A DNA stretch of 5,101 nucleotides from NCBI GenBank assembly GCA_027345905.1, contig DAIETC010000099.1, forward strand, positions 1 through 5,101, read 5' to 3'. The position numbers and the translations under genes were made by a program. Position 1 is the first letter of the stretch; every line of letters begins with the position of its first letter. The DNA is from Kineosporiaceae bacterium. Its GTDB lineage: Bacteria; Actinomycetota; Actinomycetes; Actinomycetales; Angustibacteraceae. This document shows positions 1 to 5,101 of this stretch, one piece after another. The notes beneath the pieces are model-generated. The model searched no databases. It had not been told where the DNA came from and saw only the letters and a list, made by a program, of their open reading frames with translations.

Positions 1-2353
1 CCCGGGTCAGCCCCTCGGCCCCCATCAACCGCACGTACGCCCAGGAGATCGGCAGGATGGACGCCGAGCCGAACGGCGCGCCGGACACCGGGCCCACGCC
101 GGTGCTCGGGCCGGCGGAGGCGACGAGTGGATGGTTGGGCAGGAACGGTGCCAGGTGCGAGCGCACCGCGACCGGGCCTACTCCTGGGCCACCCCCGCCG
201 TGCGGGATGCAGAACGTCTTGTGCAGGTTCAGGTGCGAGACGTCGGCGCCGAACCGCCCCGGTTTGGCCAGACCGACCAGGGCGTTCAGGTTCGCCCCGT
301 CGACGTACACCTGTCCCCCGGCGTCGTGCACGAGGGCGCACAACTCGGTGATGGTGTCCTCGAACACCCCGTGGGTCGAGGGGTAGGTGACCATGATGGC
401 CGCGAGGTCGTCGCGGTGCGCGTCCACCTGCGCGCGCAGGTCGGCGACGTCGATGTCTCCCCCCGTGGCGGTCTTGACGACGACCACCTTCATTCCCGCC
501 ATCACGGCACTGGCGGCGTTGGTGCCATGGGCGCTGGCGGGAATCAGACAGACGCGCCGCTCGCCCTGGCCGCGCGAGCGGTGGTAGGCGCGTATCGCGA
601 GCAGGCCCGCCAGCTCGCCCTGTGACCCGGCATTGGGTTGCAGCGACACCGCGTCGTAGCCGGTGACCTCGACCAGCCACTGCTCCAGCTGGCGAATCAG
701 CGCCACGATCCCCTCGACCTGCTCGGCCGGTGCGAACGGGTGCAGGTTCGAGAACTCCGGCCAGGTGACCGGCGCCATCTCGGTGGTGGCGTTCAGCTTC
801 ATGGTGCACGAGCCGAGCGGGATCATCCCGCGGTCCAGCGCGTAGTCCAGGTCGGCGAGTCGGCGCAGGTAGCGCAGCATGGCTGTCTCGCTGTGGTGGC
901 TGTGGAAGACCGGGTGCGTGAGGTACGACGACTCCCGGCGCAGCGCGGGCGGCAGCGCGTCGGCGTCGGCCGGCTGGAGCTCGGCCGGGCCGGCCCCGAA
1001 GGCCCGCAGGACCGCCGTCAGATGAGCGTCTGTGGTGGTCTCGTCGCAGGTGATGCTCACCTGGTCGGCGTCGACGCGCCACAGGTTGATGCCCTCGGCC
1101 CTGGCCGCAGCGAGCACCTGGTCGGCCCGGCCGGGCACGCGGACCCGCACGGTGTCGAAGACCTCCCGGTGCACGACCTCGACGCCAGGGACGCCGCCGA
1201 GCGCCCGCGCCAGGGCGCTGGCCCGCCGGTGCGCGGCGCGGGCGATGGCAGCCAGGCCCTGCGGCCCGTGGTAGACGGCGTACATGGAGGCCATGACGGC
1301 GAGCAGCACCTGGGCCGTGCAGATGTTGCTGGTGGCCTTCTCGCGCCGGATGTGCTGTTCGCGGGCCTGCAGGGCCAGCCGGTACGCCGGGTCGCCGTCG
1401 GCGTCCAGCGAGACTCCGACGAGGCGGCCGGGCAGGGTGCGCTCGAGCCCGGAACGTACCGCCATGTAACCGGCGTGCGGGCCGCCGAAGCCCATCGGGA
1501 CGCCGAACCGCTGGCTGGTGCCGACGGCGACATCGGCTCCCATCTCGCCCGGCGCGCGCAGCAGCGTCAGGGCCAGCAGGTCCGCGCACACGGTGAGCAT
1601 GGCGCCGCGCTCGTGGGCTGCCTGGGCCAACGGCGTAAGGTCCAGCAGCTGCCCGCTCGTGCCGGGATACTGCGTGATCACGCCGAAGACCGCCGGGCCG
1701 GCCGCCTCCAGCGCCGCGGCGGCGCTGGACTGGTCGTCCACACCGGACAGGTCGAGCTCGACCACGGTGATACCCAGCGGCTCGGCCCTGGTGGCGATCA
1801 CCGCCCGGGTCTGGGGTAGGACGTCCAGGCCGACGACGAGCACGGCGTCCGCGCCCACCTTGCTGGAGCGACGCATCACGGTCATGGCCTCGGCGGCTGC
1901 GGTTGCCTCGTCCAGCAGCGAGGAGTTCGCGGTCTGCAGGGCCGTGAGGTCGCACACCACGGTCTGGAAGTTCAGCATCGCCTCGAGCCGGCCCTGGGAG
2001 ATCTCCGGCTGGTAGGGCGTGTAGGCGGTGTACCACGCCGGGTTCTCCAGCACGTTGCGCTGGATCACCGCGGGCACATGGGTGCCGTGATAACCCATCC
2101 CGATCATGGACGTGAGAACCGTGTTGCGCGCCGCCAGCTCGCGCAGCTGGGCGATCACCTCCGGTTCGCTGCGCCCGGCGTCCAGGGCGAGCGCGTCGGT
2201 CAGGCGGATCGAGGCGGGGACCGCCGCCTGCACGAGGGCGGTGATGTCGGGGTAGCCGACGACGTCCAGCATCGTCTGCTCGTCCTGCAAGGAGGGCCCG
2301 ACGTGGCGCTGCACGAACGGTGCGGCGCCCAGCGGGGACGCGGGGATGCTCAT
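1..2353 (-). CDS. gcvP: Glycine dehydrogenase (decarboxylating), glycine cleavage system P-protein; C-terminus cut by window edge
   Basis: The P-protein is the PLP-dependent subunit of the cytoplasmic glycine cleavage system. It decarboxylates glycine and passes the aminomethyl group to lipoylated GcvH. The minus-strand frame stays open from an ATG at 2353 to the left edge, giving 784 codons; the family is about 950-960 residues, so some 170-190 C-terminal residues lie outside. Family motifs run in order: RHVGP near the N-terminus (16-20), MIGMGYHGTH and NPAWYTAYTPYQPEISQGR (83-122), GFGGPHAGY (288-296), REKATSNICTAQ (around 339), GSCTMKLN (514-521), QPNAGSQGE (about 570), and the PLP site NLHKTF with Lys712, followed by the glycine-rich loop HGGGGPGVGP. 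Both halves of the pseudo-duplicated fold are represented and no frameshift is seen. The ATG is supported by AGGAG eight bases upstream and by the riboswitch in the leader. The visible sequence ends in ISWAYVRLMGAEGL, a typical family segment, so the gene looks intact and functional. Confidence 0.97.
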   Translation of the reverse strand, partial: MSIPASPLGAAPFVQRHVGPSLQDEQTMLDVVGYPDITALVQAAVPASIRLTDALALDAGRSEPEVIAQLRELAARNTVLTSMIGMGYHGTHVPAVIQRNVLENPAWYTAYTPYQPEISQGRLEAMLNFQTVVCDLTALQTANSSLLDEATAAAEAMTVMRRSSKVGADAVLVVGLDVLPQTRAVIATRAEPLGITVVELDLSGVDDQSSAAAALEAAGPAVFGVITQYPGTSGQLLDLTPLAQAAHERGAMLTVCADLLALTLLRAPGEMGADVAVGTSQRFGVPMGFGGPHAGYMAVRSGLERTLPGRLVGVSLDADGDPAYRLALQAREQHIRREKATSNICTAQVLLAVMASMYAVYHGPQGLAAIARAAHRRASALARALGGVPGVEVVHREVFDTVRVRVPGRADQVLAAARAEGINLWRVDADQVSITCDETTTDAHLTAVLRAFGAGPAELQPADADALPPALRRESSYLTHPVFHSHHSETAMLRYLRRLADLDYALDRGMIPLGSCTMKLNATTEMAPVTWPEFSNLHPFAPAEQVEGIVALIRQLEQWLVEVTGYDAVSLQPNAGSQGELAGLLAIRAYHRSRGQGERRVCLIPASAHGTNAASAVMAGMKVVVVKTATGGDIDVADLRAQVDAHRDDLAAIMVTYPSTHGVFEDTITELCALVHDAGGQVYVDGANLNALVGLAKPGRFGADVSHLNLHKTFCIPHGGGGPGVGPVAVRSHLAPFLPNHPLVASAGPSTGVGPVSGAPFGSASILPISWAYVRLMGAEGLTR

Positions 2354-2430
2354 CTGGCAGGCTCCTGACCTGGGGCGGCAAAGCCGGGACGTGGCGTGGA
2401 CCTCCCCCTCTGTCGTCCGGCCTCGGCCGG
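2354..2430 (-). promoter_or_regulatory. Expression platform of the glycine riboswitch (gcvP leader)
   Basis: These 77 nt connect the aptamer to the gcvP start codon. Directly after the aptamer is a small hairpin, CCGGC-CGAG-GCCGG (2417-2430), with no following T-run, so a classical intrinsic terminator is not visible. The Shine-Dalgarno segment GAG-C-CTGCC (2356-2364) can pair with GGCAGCTC in the aptamer tail (2437-2444), with one bulged base, and an extra G-U pair can extend it. Translational control by sequestering the ribosome-binding site is therefore the simpler reading; this is inference, not shown. There is no room for a complete second aptamer. Confidence 0.5.
2362..2366 (-). promoter_or_regulatory. 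Shine-Dalgarno site of gcvP
   Basis: AGGAG lies 8 nt upstream of the gcvP ATG and fixes the start at 2353. The bases around it (GGAGCCTGCC, 2356-2365) are largely complementary to the 3' end of the glycine aptamer, so the site may be masked when the riboswitch is unbound. Confidence 0.75.
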
Positions 2431-2540
2431 GCTCCAGAGCTGCCTCACCCACGTGGTCCGGGCGCCTGAGAGGTTCTGGGGAGAGTTGCCCCTTCGGCGC
2501 CCCGACACTGCTGCGACGGGGACTCTCCCACGCGGTGTCA
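2431..2540 (-). promoter_or_regulatory. Glycine riboswitch, single aptamer, upstream of gcvP
   Basis: The leader matches the glycine aptamer consensus closely. In RNA order it shows GGGAGAG, the core block GGCGCCGAAGGGGCAA, then AACCTCTCAGGC, GGACC and the tail GCTCTGGAGC. Helices can be drawn: P2 CGTGG (2528-2532) with CCACG (2452-2456); P3 GAGAG (2523-2527) with CTCTC (2468-2472); P3a CCCCG (2517-2521) with CGGGG (2500-2504); and an inner stem GGGG/CCCC (2489-2492 with 2478-2481). Glycine riboswitches are established leaders of glycine cleavage genes and usually turn expression on when glycine is abundant, which suits the downstream gcvP. Only one aptamer is present, whereas many members are tandem. 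A further AGAGC (2547-2551) upstream could pair with GCTCT of the tail as an outer helix if transcription begins early enough. Confidence 0.93.
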
Positions 2541-2551
2541 ACGGCCGCTCT

Positions 2552-2557
2552 AGCCTA
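2552..2557 (-). promoter_or_regulatory. Candidate -10 element for the gcvP riboswitch transcript
   Basis: TAGGCT fits the actinobacterial TANNNT -10 pattern. It would place the transcript start near 2545, a few bases before the aptamer. No good -35 is present; the nearest is CTGAAC about 20 bp upstream. Read-through from the upstream MerR gene is an alternative. Confidence 0.35.
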
Positions 2558-2579
2558 CCGGGTGGCCCGTGGCCCGGGT

Positions 2580-3173
2580 TCAGCCGGTCTTGCGCACCCG
2601 GCGTGCCGAAAGCTCGTCGTGCCCGGTGGGGGCATCGAGCAGCGGCTCTTCCAGCCCGGACGCCGACTCGCTCGGCAGGTGCGCGAGCTGGCCTTCGACC
2701 TCACGCCAGACCCGGCCCACGGCGATCCCGAAGACGCCCTGCCCGCCCTGCACCAGGTCGATGACCTCGTCGCTGGAGGTGCACTCGTACACGCTGGCCC
2801 CATCGCTCATCAGCGTGATCTGGGCCAGGTCGTCGACGCCGCGTTCGTGCAGGTGCTCGACGGCGGCCCGGATCTGCTGCAGCGAGACCCCGGTGTCGAG
2901 CAGCCGCTTGACGATCTTCAGGACCAGGATGTCGCGAAAGCCGTAGAGCCGCTGACTGCCGGAGCCACTGGCGCCGCGGACCGAGGGCTCAACGAGCCCC
3001 GTGCGGGCCCAGTAGTCCAGCTGGCGGTAGGTGATCCCGGCCGCGCGGCACGCCGTGGGGCCGCGATAGCCGGCGTTCGTGGGCAGCTGTGGAAGGTCGT
3101 CGGTGAACAGCAGGCCCTGCGCTGCCGCGGGGATGCGGCCATGCCCGGTTGGTGCGTTACCGGTGCTACTCAC
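2580..3173 (-). CDS. MerR-family transcriptional regulator, Rv1830-like
   Basis: This 197-residue protein has a MerR winged helix-turn-helix at about residues 34-106, visible as ACRAAGITYRQLDYWARTGL (41-60), then VEPS, a Gly/Ser-rich wing, QRLYGFRDILVLKIVKRLLDTG and SLQQIRAAVEHL. MerR proteins bind a dyad as dimers and act at promoters with long spacers. Residues 1-33 form a non-conserved extension. The C-terminal part (about 114-165, LMSDGASVYECTSSDEVIDLVQGGQGVFGIAV) lacks the metal-binding cysteines of mercury or copper sensors, and its effector is unknown. The GTG start at 3173 is preceded by AGGAGG four bases away. Size, the domain order and a position between a DUF151 gene and gcvP match M. 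tuberculosis Rv1830. Its targets cannot be read from sequence; gcvP or the gene itself are guesses from position. Confidence 0.9.
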   Translation of the reverse strand: MSSTGNAPTGHGRIPAAAQGLLFTDDLPQLPTNAGYRGPTACRAAGITYRQLDYWARTGLVEPSVRGASGSGSQRLYGFRDILVLKIVKRLLDTGVSLQQIRAAVEHLHERGVDDLAQITLMSDGASVYECTSSDEVIDLVQGGQGVFGIAVGRVWREVEGQLAHLPSESASGLEEPLLDAPTGHDELSARRVRKTG

Positions 3174-3177
3174 GCGG

Positions 3178-3183
3178 CCTCCT
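3178..3183 (-). promoter_or_regulatory. Shine-Dalgarno site of the Rv1830-like merR gene
   Basis: A full AGGAGG lies 4 nt before the GTG at 3173. Spacing is short but usable, and it decides the GTG start because no nearby in-frame ATG competes. Confidence 0.7.
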
Positions 3184-3257
3184 GGTTCGGTGCCCCGCCT
3201 GTGGCTGCGCCGGCCCGGGGGACGACAGCAGTGGAACTACATCTGGGGCGTTCTCTG

Positions 3258-3286
3258 ACCGTAGGCCAGGGCCGGCCAACCGTCAA
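3258..3286 (-). promoter_or_regulatory. Promoter of the Rv1830-like merR gene (TTGACG-N17-TACGGT)
   Basis: The -35 TTGACG (3281-3286) is separated by exactly 17 bp from the -10 TACGGT (3258-3263). Both are near-consensus for the principal actinobacterial sigma factor. Transcription should start around 3251, leaving a leader of about 78 nt before the GTG at 3173. The -35 lies inside a perfect 6-bp inverted repeat (CCAACC, 3276-3281, and GGTTGG, 3298-3303), which could be an operator. I saw no recognisable RNA structure in the leader itself. Confidence 0.6.
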
Positions 3287-3337
3287 CGACAACGCCAGGT
3301 TGGGTCGCGCGTGTCGCGAGTGCGGGACAACTGTGAA

Positions 3338-3356
3338 CCTCAGGTCGAGACTTAGG
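3338..3356. repeat. 19-bp imperfect inverted repeat, candidate MerR-type operator
   Basis: CCTCAGGTCGAGACTTAGG has half-sites CCTnAG and CTnAGG separated by 7 bp. It overlaps the TAA stop of the DUF151 gene (3352-3354) and lies about 50 bp upstream of the -35 of the merR gene. The 19-bp length and the CCTCA...AGG ends resemble dyads of MerR-family regulators such as the SoxR type. As RNA it gives only a 6-bp stem with one mismatch and no T-run, so it is a poor terminator. Confidence 0.35.
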
Positions 3357-3870
3357 AGGTCGTCGGTGGTCGGTCACCGGGCTCGGCAGGCCCACCGCCG
3401 GCTTCGGGCGCCTCGAAGTCGCCCGGTGAGATCTGGTCGAGGAACTCGCGGAACTTCTCCACCTCGTCCTCCTCCTCGTCCGGGATGGCCACGCCCTCGC
3501 TCTCGAGCACCTCGTCGCTGCCGACGATCCGGGTGCCGGTGCGCAGCGCCAGAGCGATGGCGTCAGAGGTGCGCGAGCTCACCTCGACGCCTCCGTCGAA
3601 GACCAGCGAGGCGAAGAACACGCCGTCGCGCACGGCGACGATGCGCACCTCCTCCAGCTGGCGGTGCAACGCCTGCAGGACGTCCTTGAACAGGTCGTGG
3701 GTCAGCGGGCGGGGTGGCACGACGCCCTGCTGGGCGTATGCGATGGCCGTGGCCTCCGCGGCACCGATCCAGATCGGTAGGTACCGCTCTCCCCCGGCCT
3801 CGCGTAGCAGCACCACGGGCTGGTTGTTGGGTAGCTCGACCCGGACTCCGACCACTTCAAGCTCACGCAC
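3352..3870 (-). CDS. Bifunctional nuclease domain (DUF151) family protein, Rv1829-like
   Basis: The 172-residue product is a full-length member of the BFN/DUF151 family. Conserved blocks are NQPVVLLRE (16-24), RYLPIWIGAAEATAIA (29-44), PPRPLTHDLFKDVLQAL (52-68), VRIVAVRDGVFFASLVF (75-91) and SSRTSDAIALALRTGTRI (98-115). An acidic segment DEEEDEVEKFREFLDQISPGDF (131-152) matches the actinobacterial subgroup, and a Gly/Pro-rich tail follows. Plant and some bacterial relatives are reported to have DNase and RNase activity; the actinobacterial protein's substrate is not established, and the UvrB/C-type domain of some homologues is absent. No signal peptide or membrane segment is seen, so it is presumably cytoplasmic. 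The start is GTG, with MRELEVVGVRVE aligning to the N-terminus of relatives. There is no convincing Shine-Dalgarno sequence, but a TACGGT hexamer sits 6 bp upstream. Confidence 0.92.
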   Translation of the reverse strand: MRELEVVGVRVELPNNQPVVLLREAGGERYLPIWIGAAEATAIAYAQQGVVPPRPLTHDLFKDVLQALHRQLEEVRIVAVRDGVFFASLVFDGGVEVSSRTSDAIALALRTGTRIVGSDEVLESEGVAIPDEEEDEVEKFREFLDQISPGDFEAPEAGGGPAEPGDRPPTTS

Positions 3871-3876
3871 CCCGTC

Positions 3877-3882
3877 ACCGTA
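3877..3882 (-). promoter_or_regulatory. Candidate -10 element for a leaderless DUF151 transcript
   Basis: TACGGT is separated by GACGGG (6 nt) from the GTG start codon at 3870, so a transcript initiating at standard distance would begin at or next to the first base of the start codon. Leaderless mRNAs starting at ATG/GTG are common in actinobacteria, and the gene lacks a clear ribosome-binding site. No -35 match is visible at 17-18 bp, so support is from spacing and the -10 alone. Confidence 0.45.
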
Positions 3883-3912
3883 CCTCGCGCGGGGGGCGCC
3901 GGCCGGACGACG

Positions 3913-4644
3913 TCAGCCGAGTCCGGCGCGGACCAGGCCGGCGCGCACCAGGGCGGCGTGCAACCGCAGCGAGACCGAGCTGATCTCGCGGGCCACGTCG
4001 TCGGCCCGAGCGCGCCCGGAGGCACCGCGCTGGCCCAGCAGCGGGCTCACGACCTGTTGAACCAGCCCCACCTCGCGCTCGGCCGCGGTGCGAAAGGCCC
4101 TGAGGTGGCGCGGCTCGATACCGAAACGGGCCAGCTCGCCCGCGGCCGTGGCGACGTGCGCGGCCACCTCGTCGTACCAACCCGAGCTGCTGGGCTGCAC
4201 CAGGCCGTAGGTCACCAGCGCCTCGAGCTGGTCTGGTGTGAGGTCCGCGCGCGCACACAGCTCGTCGGCACTGAGCCGGGTGTTACCGACCACGCGCAGA
4301 AACTGCGGTGTGCCCTCGTGGCTGCCCCCGGTTGGCGCCGCGCGCGGGCCGCTGGCGCCCGGGACGGGCTCTTCGGCGCCGCGTTGGACGGCGTCCAGGT
4401 GCTCGCGGATCCGGCGCAGCGGCCAGTACCGGTCGCGTTGCAGCGTCATGGCGTACCGCAGTCGTTCCACGTCGTCGTGGGTGAACTTGCGGTACCCCGA
4501 CGGGGTCCGTGCGGGCTCGACCAACCCTTCGGACTCCCACAGCCGGATCTTGGAGACCGACACGTCGGGGAAGTCGTCGCGCAGCAGCGAGAGCACCTCC
4601 CCGATGCTCATCGCGGCTTGCGCCCGAGCGACTGCTGGGGTCAC
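3913..4644 (-). CDS. ftsR: MerR-family transcriptional regulator FtsR (Rv1828-like)
   Basis: The 243-residue protein carries an N-terminal MerR winged helix-turn-helix (about 13-82): MSIGEVLSLL, DVSVSKIRLWESEGLVEP, a wing with RTPSGYRKFTHDDVERL, and the helix RDRYWPLRRIREHL. A Pro/Gly/Ser-rich linker (about 90-112) leads to a second helical module (about 122-205) with LSADELCARADLTPDQLEALVTYGLVQP, itself resembling a winged-helix half, then a helical tail. This architecture is that of the actinobacterial FtsR/Rv1828 group; the Corynebacterium glutamicum member is reported to activate ftsZ. The GTG start overlaps the upstream FHA gene's stop by 4 nt (GTGA, 4641-4644), indicating translational coupling. 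An ATG at codon 12 (4611) is an alternative start without a ribosome-binding site. The effector is unknown, and its role here beyond DNA binding is inferred from the family. Confidence 0.9.
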   Translation of the reverse strand: MTPAVARAQAAMSIGEVLSLLRDDFPDVSVSKIRLWESEGLVEPARTPSGYRKFTHDDVERLRYAMTLQRDRYWPLRRIREHLDAVQRGAEEPVPGASGPRAAPTGGSHEGTPQFLRVVGNTRLSADELCARADLTPDQLEALVTYGLVQPSSSGWYDEVAAHVATAAGELARFGIEPRHLRAFRTAAEREVGLVQQVVSPLLGQRGASGRARADDVAREISSVSLRLHAALVRAGLVRAGLG

Positions 4645-5069
4645 GGGCGGGCGGGCGAGAGGTGGACCACGAGGCGGAACTTGCCGATCTGCACCTCGTC
4701 GCCGGTATGCACCTGCGCGACGTCGATGCGTTCGCGGTTGACGTAGGTGCCGTTCAGGCTGCCGACATCGCGCACGACGAACCCGCCGCCCTCGCGCACG
4801 AAGTGCGCATGCTTGCGGGAGACCGTGACATCGTCCAGGAAGATGTCACTGCTGGGGTGGCGGCCCACGGTCGTCAGGTCGGCGTCCAGCAGGAACCGGG
4901 ACCCCGCGTTCGGGCCGTGGTCGACGCGCAGCAGGGCGGTGCCGGGCTGCAGCGAGGCCAAGGTGCCCGTGTCGACGGCCACCGACGGGGCGTCCGGGCT
5001 GATGCTCAGGCCCGAGGGGTTGATCGCGGACAGCCGCATCGTCGTGGACGCGTTGGGGTCCTCGCCCAC
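4641..5069 (-). CDS. garA: FHA-domain regulator, GarA/OdhI type (start uncertain, frame open to right edge)
   Basis: From the GTG at 5069 the product is 142 residues, close to OdhI (about 143) and shorter than GarA (about 162). The FHA domain occupies roughly 45-136: GPNAGSRFLLD (52-62), GRHPSSDIFLDDVTVSRKHAHF (69-90), DVGSLNGTYVNRE (101-113) and GDEVQIGKFRLV (123-134). The phosphothreonine-binding residues Arg70, Ser84, Arg85 and Asn106 are present. GarA/OdhI proteins bind and inhibit 2-oxoglutarate dehydrogenase and act on glutamate enzymes until phosphorylated by Ser/Thr kinases such as PknG or PknB. The usual ETTSVFR phosphosite is replaced by a Thr9-Thr10 pair in STTMRLS. AAGGA seven bases before the GTG supports this start, but the frame has no stop up to 5101, so an upstream start outside the window is possible. 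Synteny with ftsR, Rv1829-like and gcvP genes supports the assignment. Confidence 0.88.
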   Translation of the reverse strand: MGEDPNASTTMRLSAINPSGLSISPDAPSVAVDTGTLASLQPGTALLRVDHGPNAGSRFLLDADLTTVGRHPSSDIFLDDVTVSRKHAHFVREGGGFVVRDVGSLNGTYVNRERIDVAQVHTGDEVQIGKFRLVVHLSPARP

Positions 5070-5101
5070 CCCGCCGTCCTTGGACGCCTCGTCTGGTGCC
5101 A

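Noticed and set aside
638..1819. Long plus-strand open frame of 393 codons inside gcvP
   Set aside because: It is the antisense shadow of gcvP in high-GC DNA. The peptide is rich in Arg, Gly, Gln and His with no recognisable domain, while the minus frame carries uninterrupted P-protein motifs.
1..2353. Possible frameshift or pseudogene in gcvP
   Set aside because: The start codon and the Lys712 active-site region lie in the same frame, and the intervening translation keeps all family motifs without a stop; the gene is merely cut by the window edge.
2558..2577. GC-rich hairpin CCGGG/CCCGG just after the merR stop codon
   Set aside because: The stem is only 5 bp with a 10-nt loop and no T-run, and part of it reflects a TGGCCCG tandem duplication. 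It could hinder read-through into the riboswitch but is not enough to call a terminator.
3237..3242. ATGTAG start-stop in the leader of the Rv1830-like merR gene
   Set aside because: No ribosome-binding site precedes it and such hexamers occur by chance, so it is not called as a regulatory minimal ORF.
2346..3689. Plus-strand open frame of 447 codons spanning the riboswitch, merR and part of the DUF151 gene
   Set aside because: It crosses the glycine riboswitch and two well-supported minus-strand genes, and its translation is low-complexity Arg/Pro/Ala without a domain.
4609..4611. ATG at codon 12 of ftsR as the true start
   Set aside because: No Shine-Dalgarno sequence precedes it, whereas the GTG at 4644 forms a standard GTGA overlap with the upstream gene. 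It remains possible because MSIGEVL begins the conserved domain.
3958..4746. Plus-strand open frame of 262 codons opposite ftsR and the FHA gene
   Set aside because: Antisense shadow; the opposite strand encodes clear MerR and FHA domains.

Overview
The window is a GC-rich stretch (roughly 70% G+C by eye) of actinobacterial core chromosome. All five recognisable genes lie on the minus strand. In the direction of transcription (right to left) they are a GarA/OdhI-type FHA protein, a MerR-family regulator of the FtsR/Rv1828 type, a bifunctional-nuclease-domain (DUF151) protein, a second MerR-family regulator of the Rv1830 type, and gcvP, the glycine cleavage system P-protein, which is cut off by the left window edge. 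This is the order of the Mycobacterium tuberculosis block garA-Rv1828-Rv1829-Rv1830-gcvB, so gcvH is expected just beyond the right edge. The genus cannot be fixed from this sequence. The content is that of a high-GC actinobacterium outside the closest mycobacterial/corynebacterial relatives, because the GarA N-terminus lacks their ETTSVFR phosphosite motif.

Layout: 4641-5069 is the FHA gene, whose reading frame stays open to the right edge. Its stop overlaps the GTG start of ftsR (3913-4644) by 4 nt, so the two are probably translationally coupled. After a 42-nt gap comes the DUF151 gene (3352-3870). It has no clear ribosome-binding site but carries a TACGGT -10 hexamer placed as expected for a leaderless transcript. 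The 178-nt gap 3174-3351 holds a strong candidate sigma-70-type promoter (TTGACG-N17-TACGGT) for the second MerR gene (2580-3173), plus a MerR-type dyad over the DUF151 stop codon. The 226-nt gap 2354-2579 holds a well-conserved single-aptamer glycine riboswitch upstream of gcvP, with a possible Shine-Dalgarno-sequestering expression platform. gcvP fills 1-2353.

Functionally the block joins central nitrogen and one-carbon metabolism to its control. GarA/OdhI proteins are phosphorylation-controlled regulators of 2-oxoglutarate dehydrogenase and glutamate enzymes. GcvP decarboxylates glycine and is switched by glycine through the riboswitch. The two MerR proteins are candidate local or global regulators. 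No mobile element, CRISPR array, tRNA, rRNA or foreign-looking island is visible. I found no novel system. The most checkable new points are the riboswitch expression platform, the candidate MerR operator, the probable leaderless DUF151 transcript and the divergent GarA phosphosite region.
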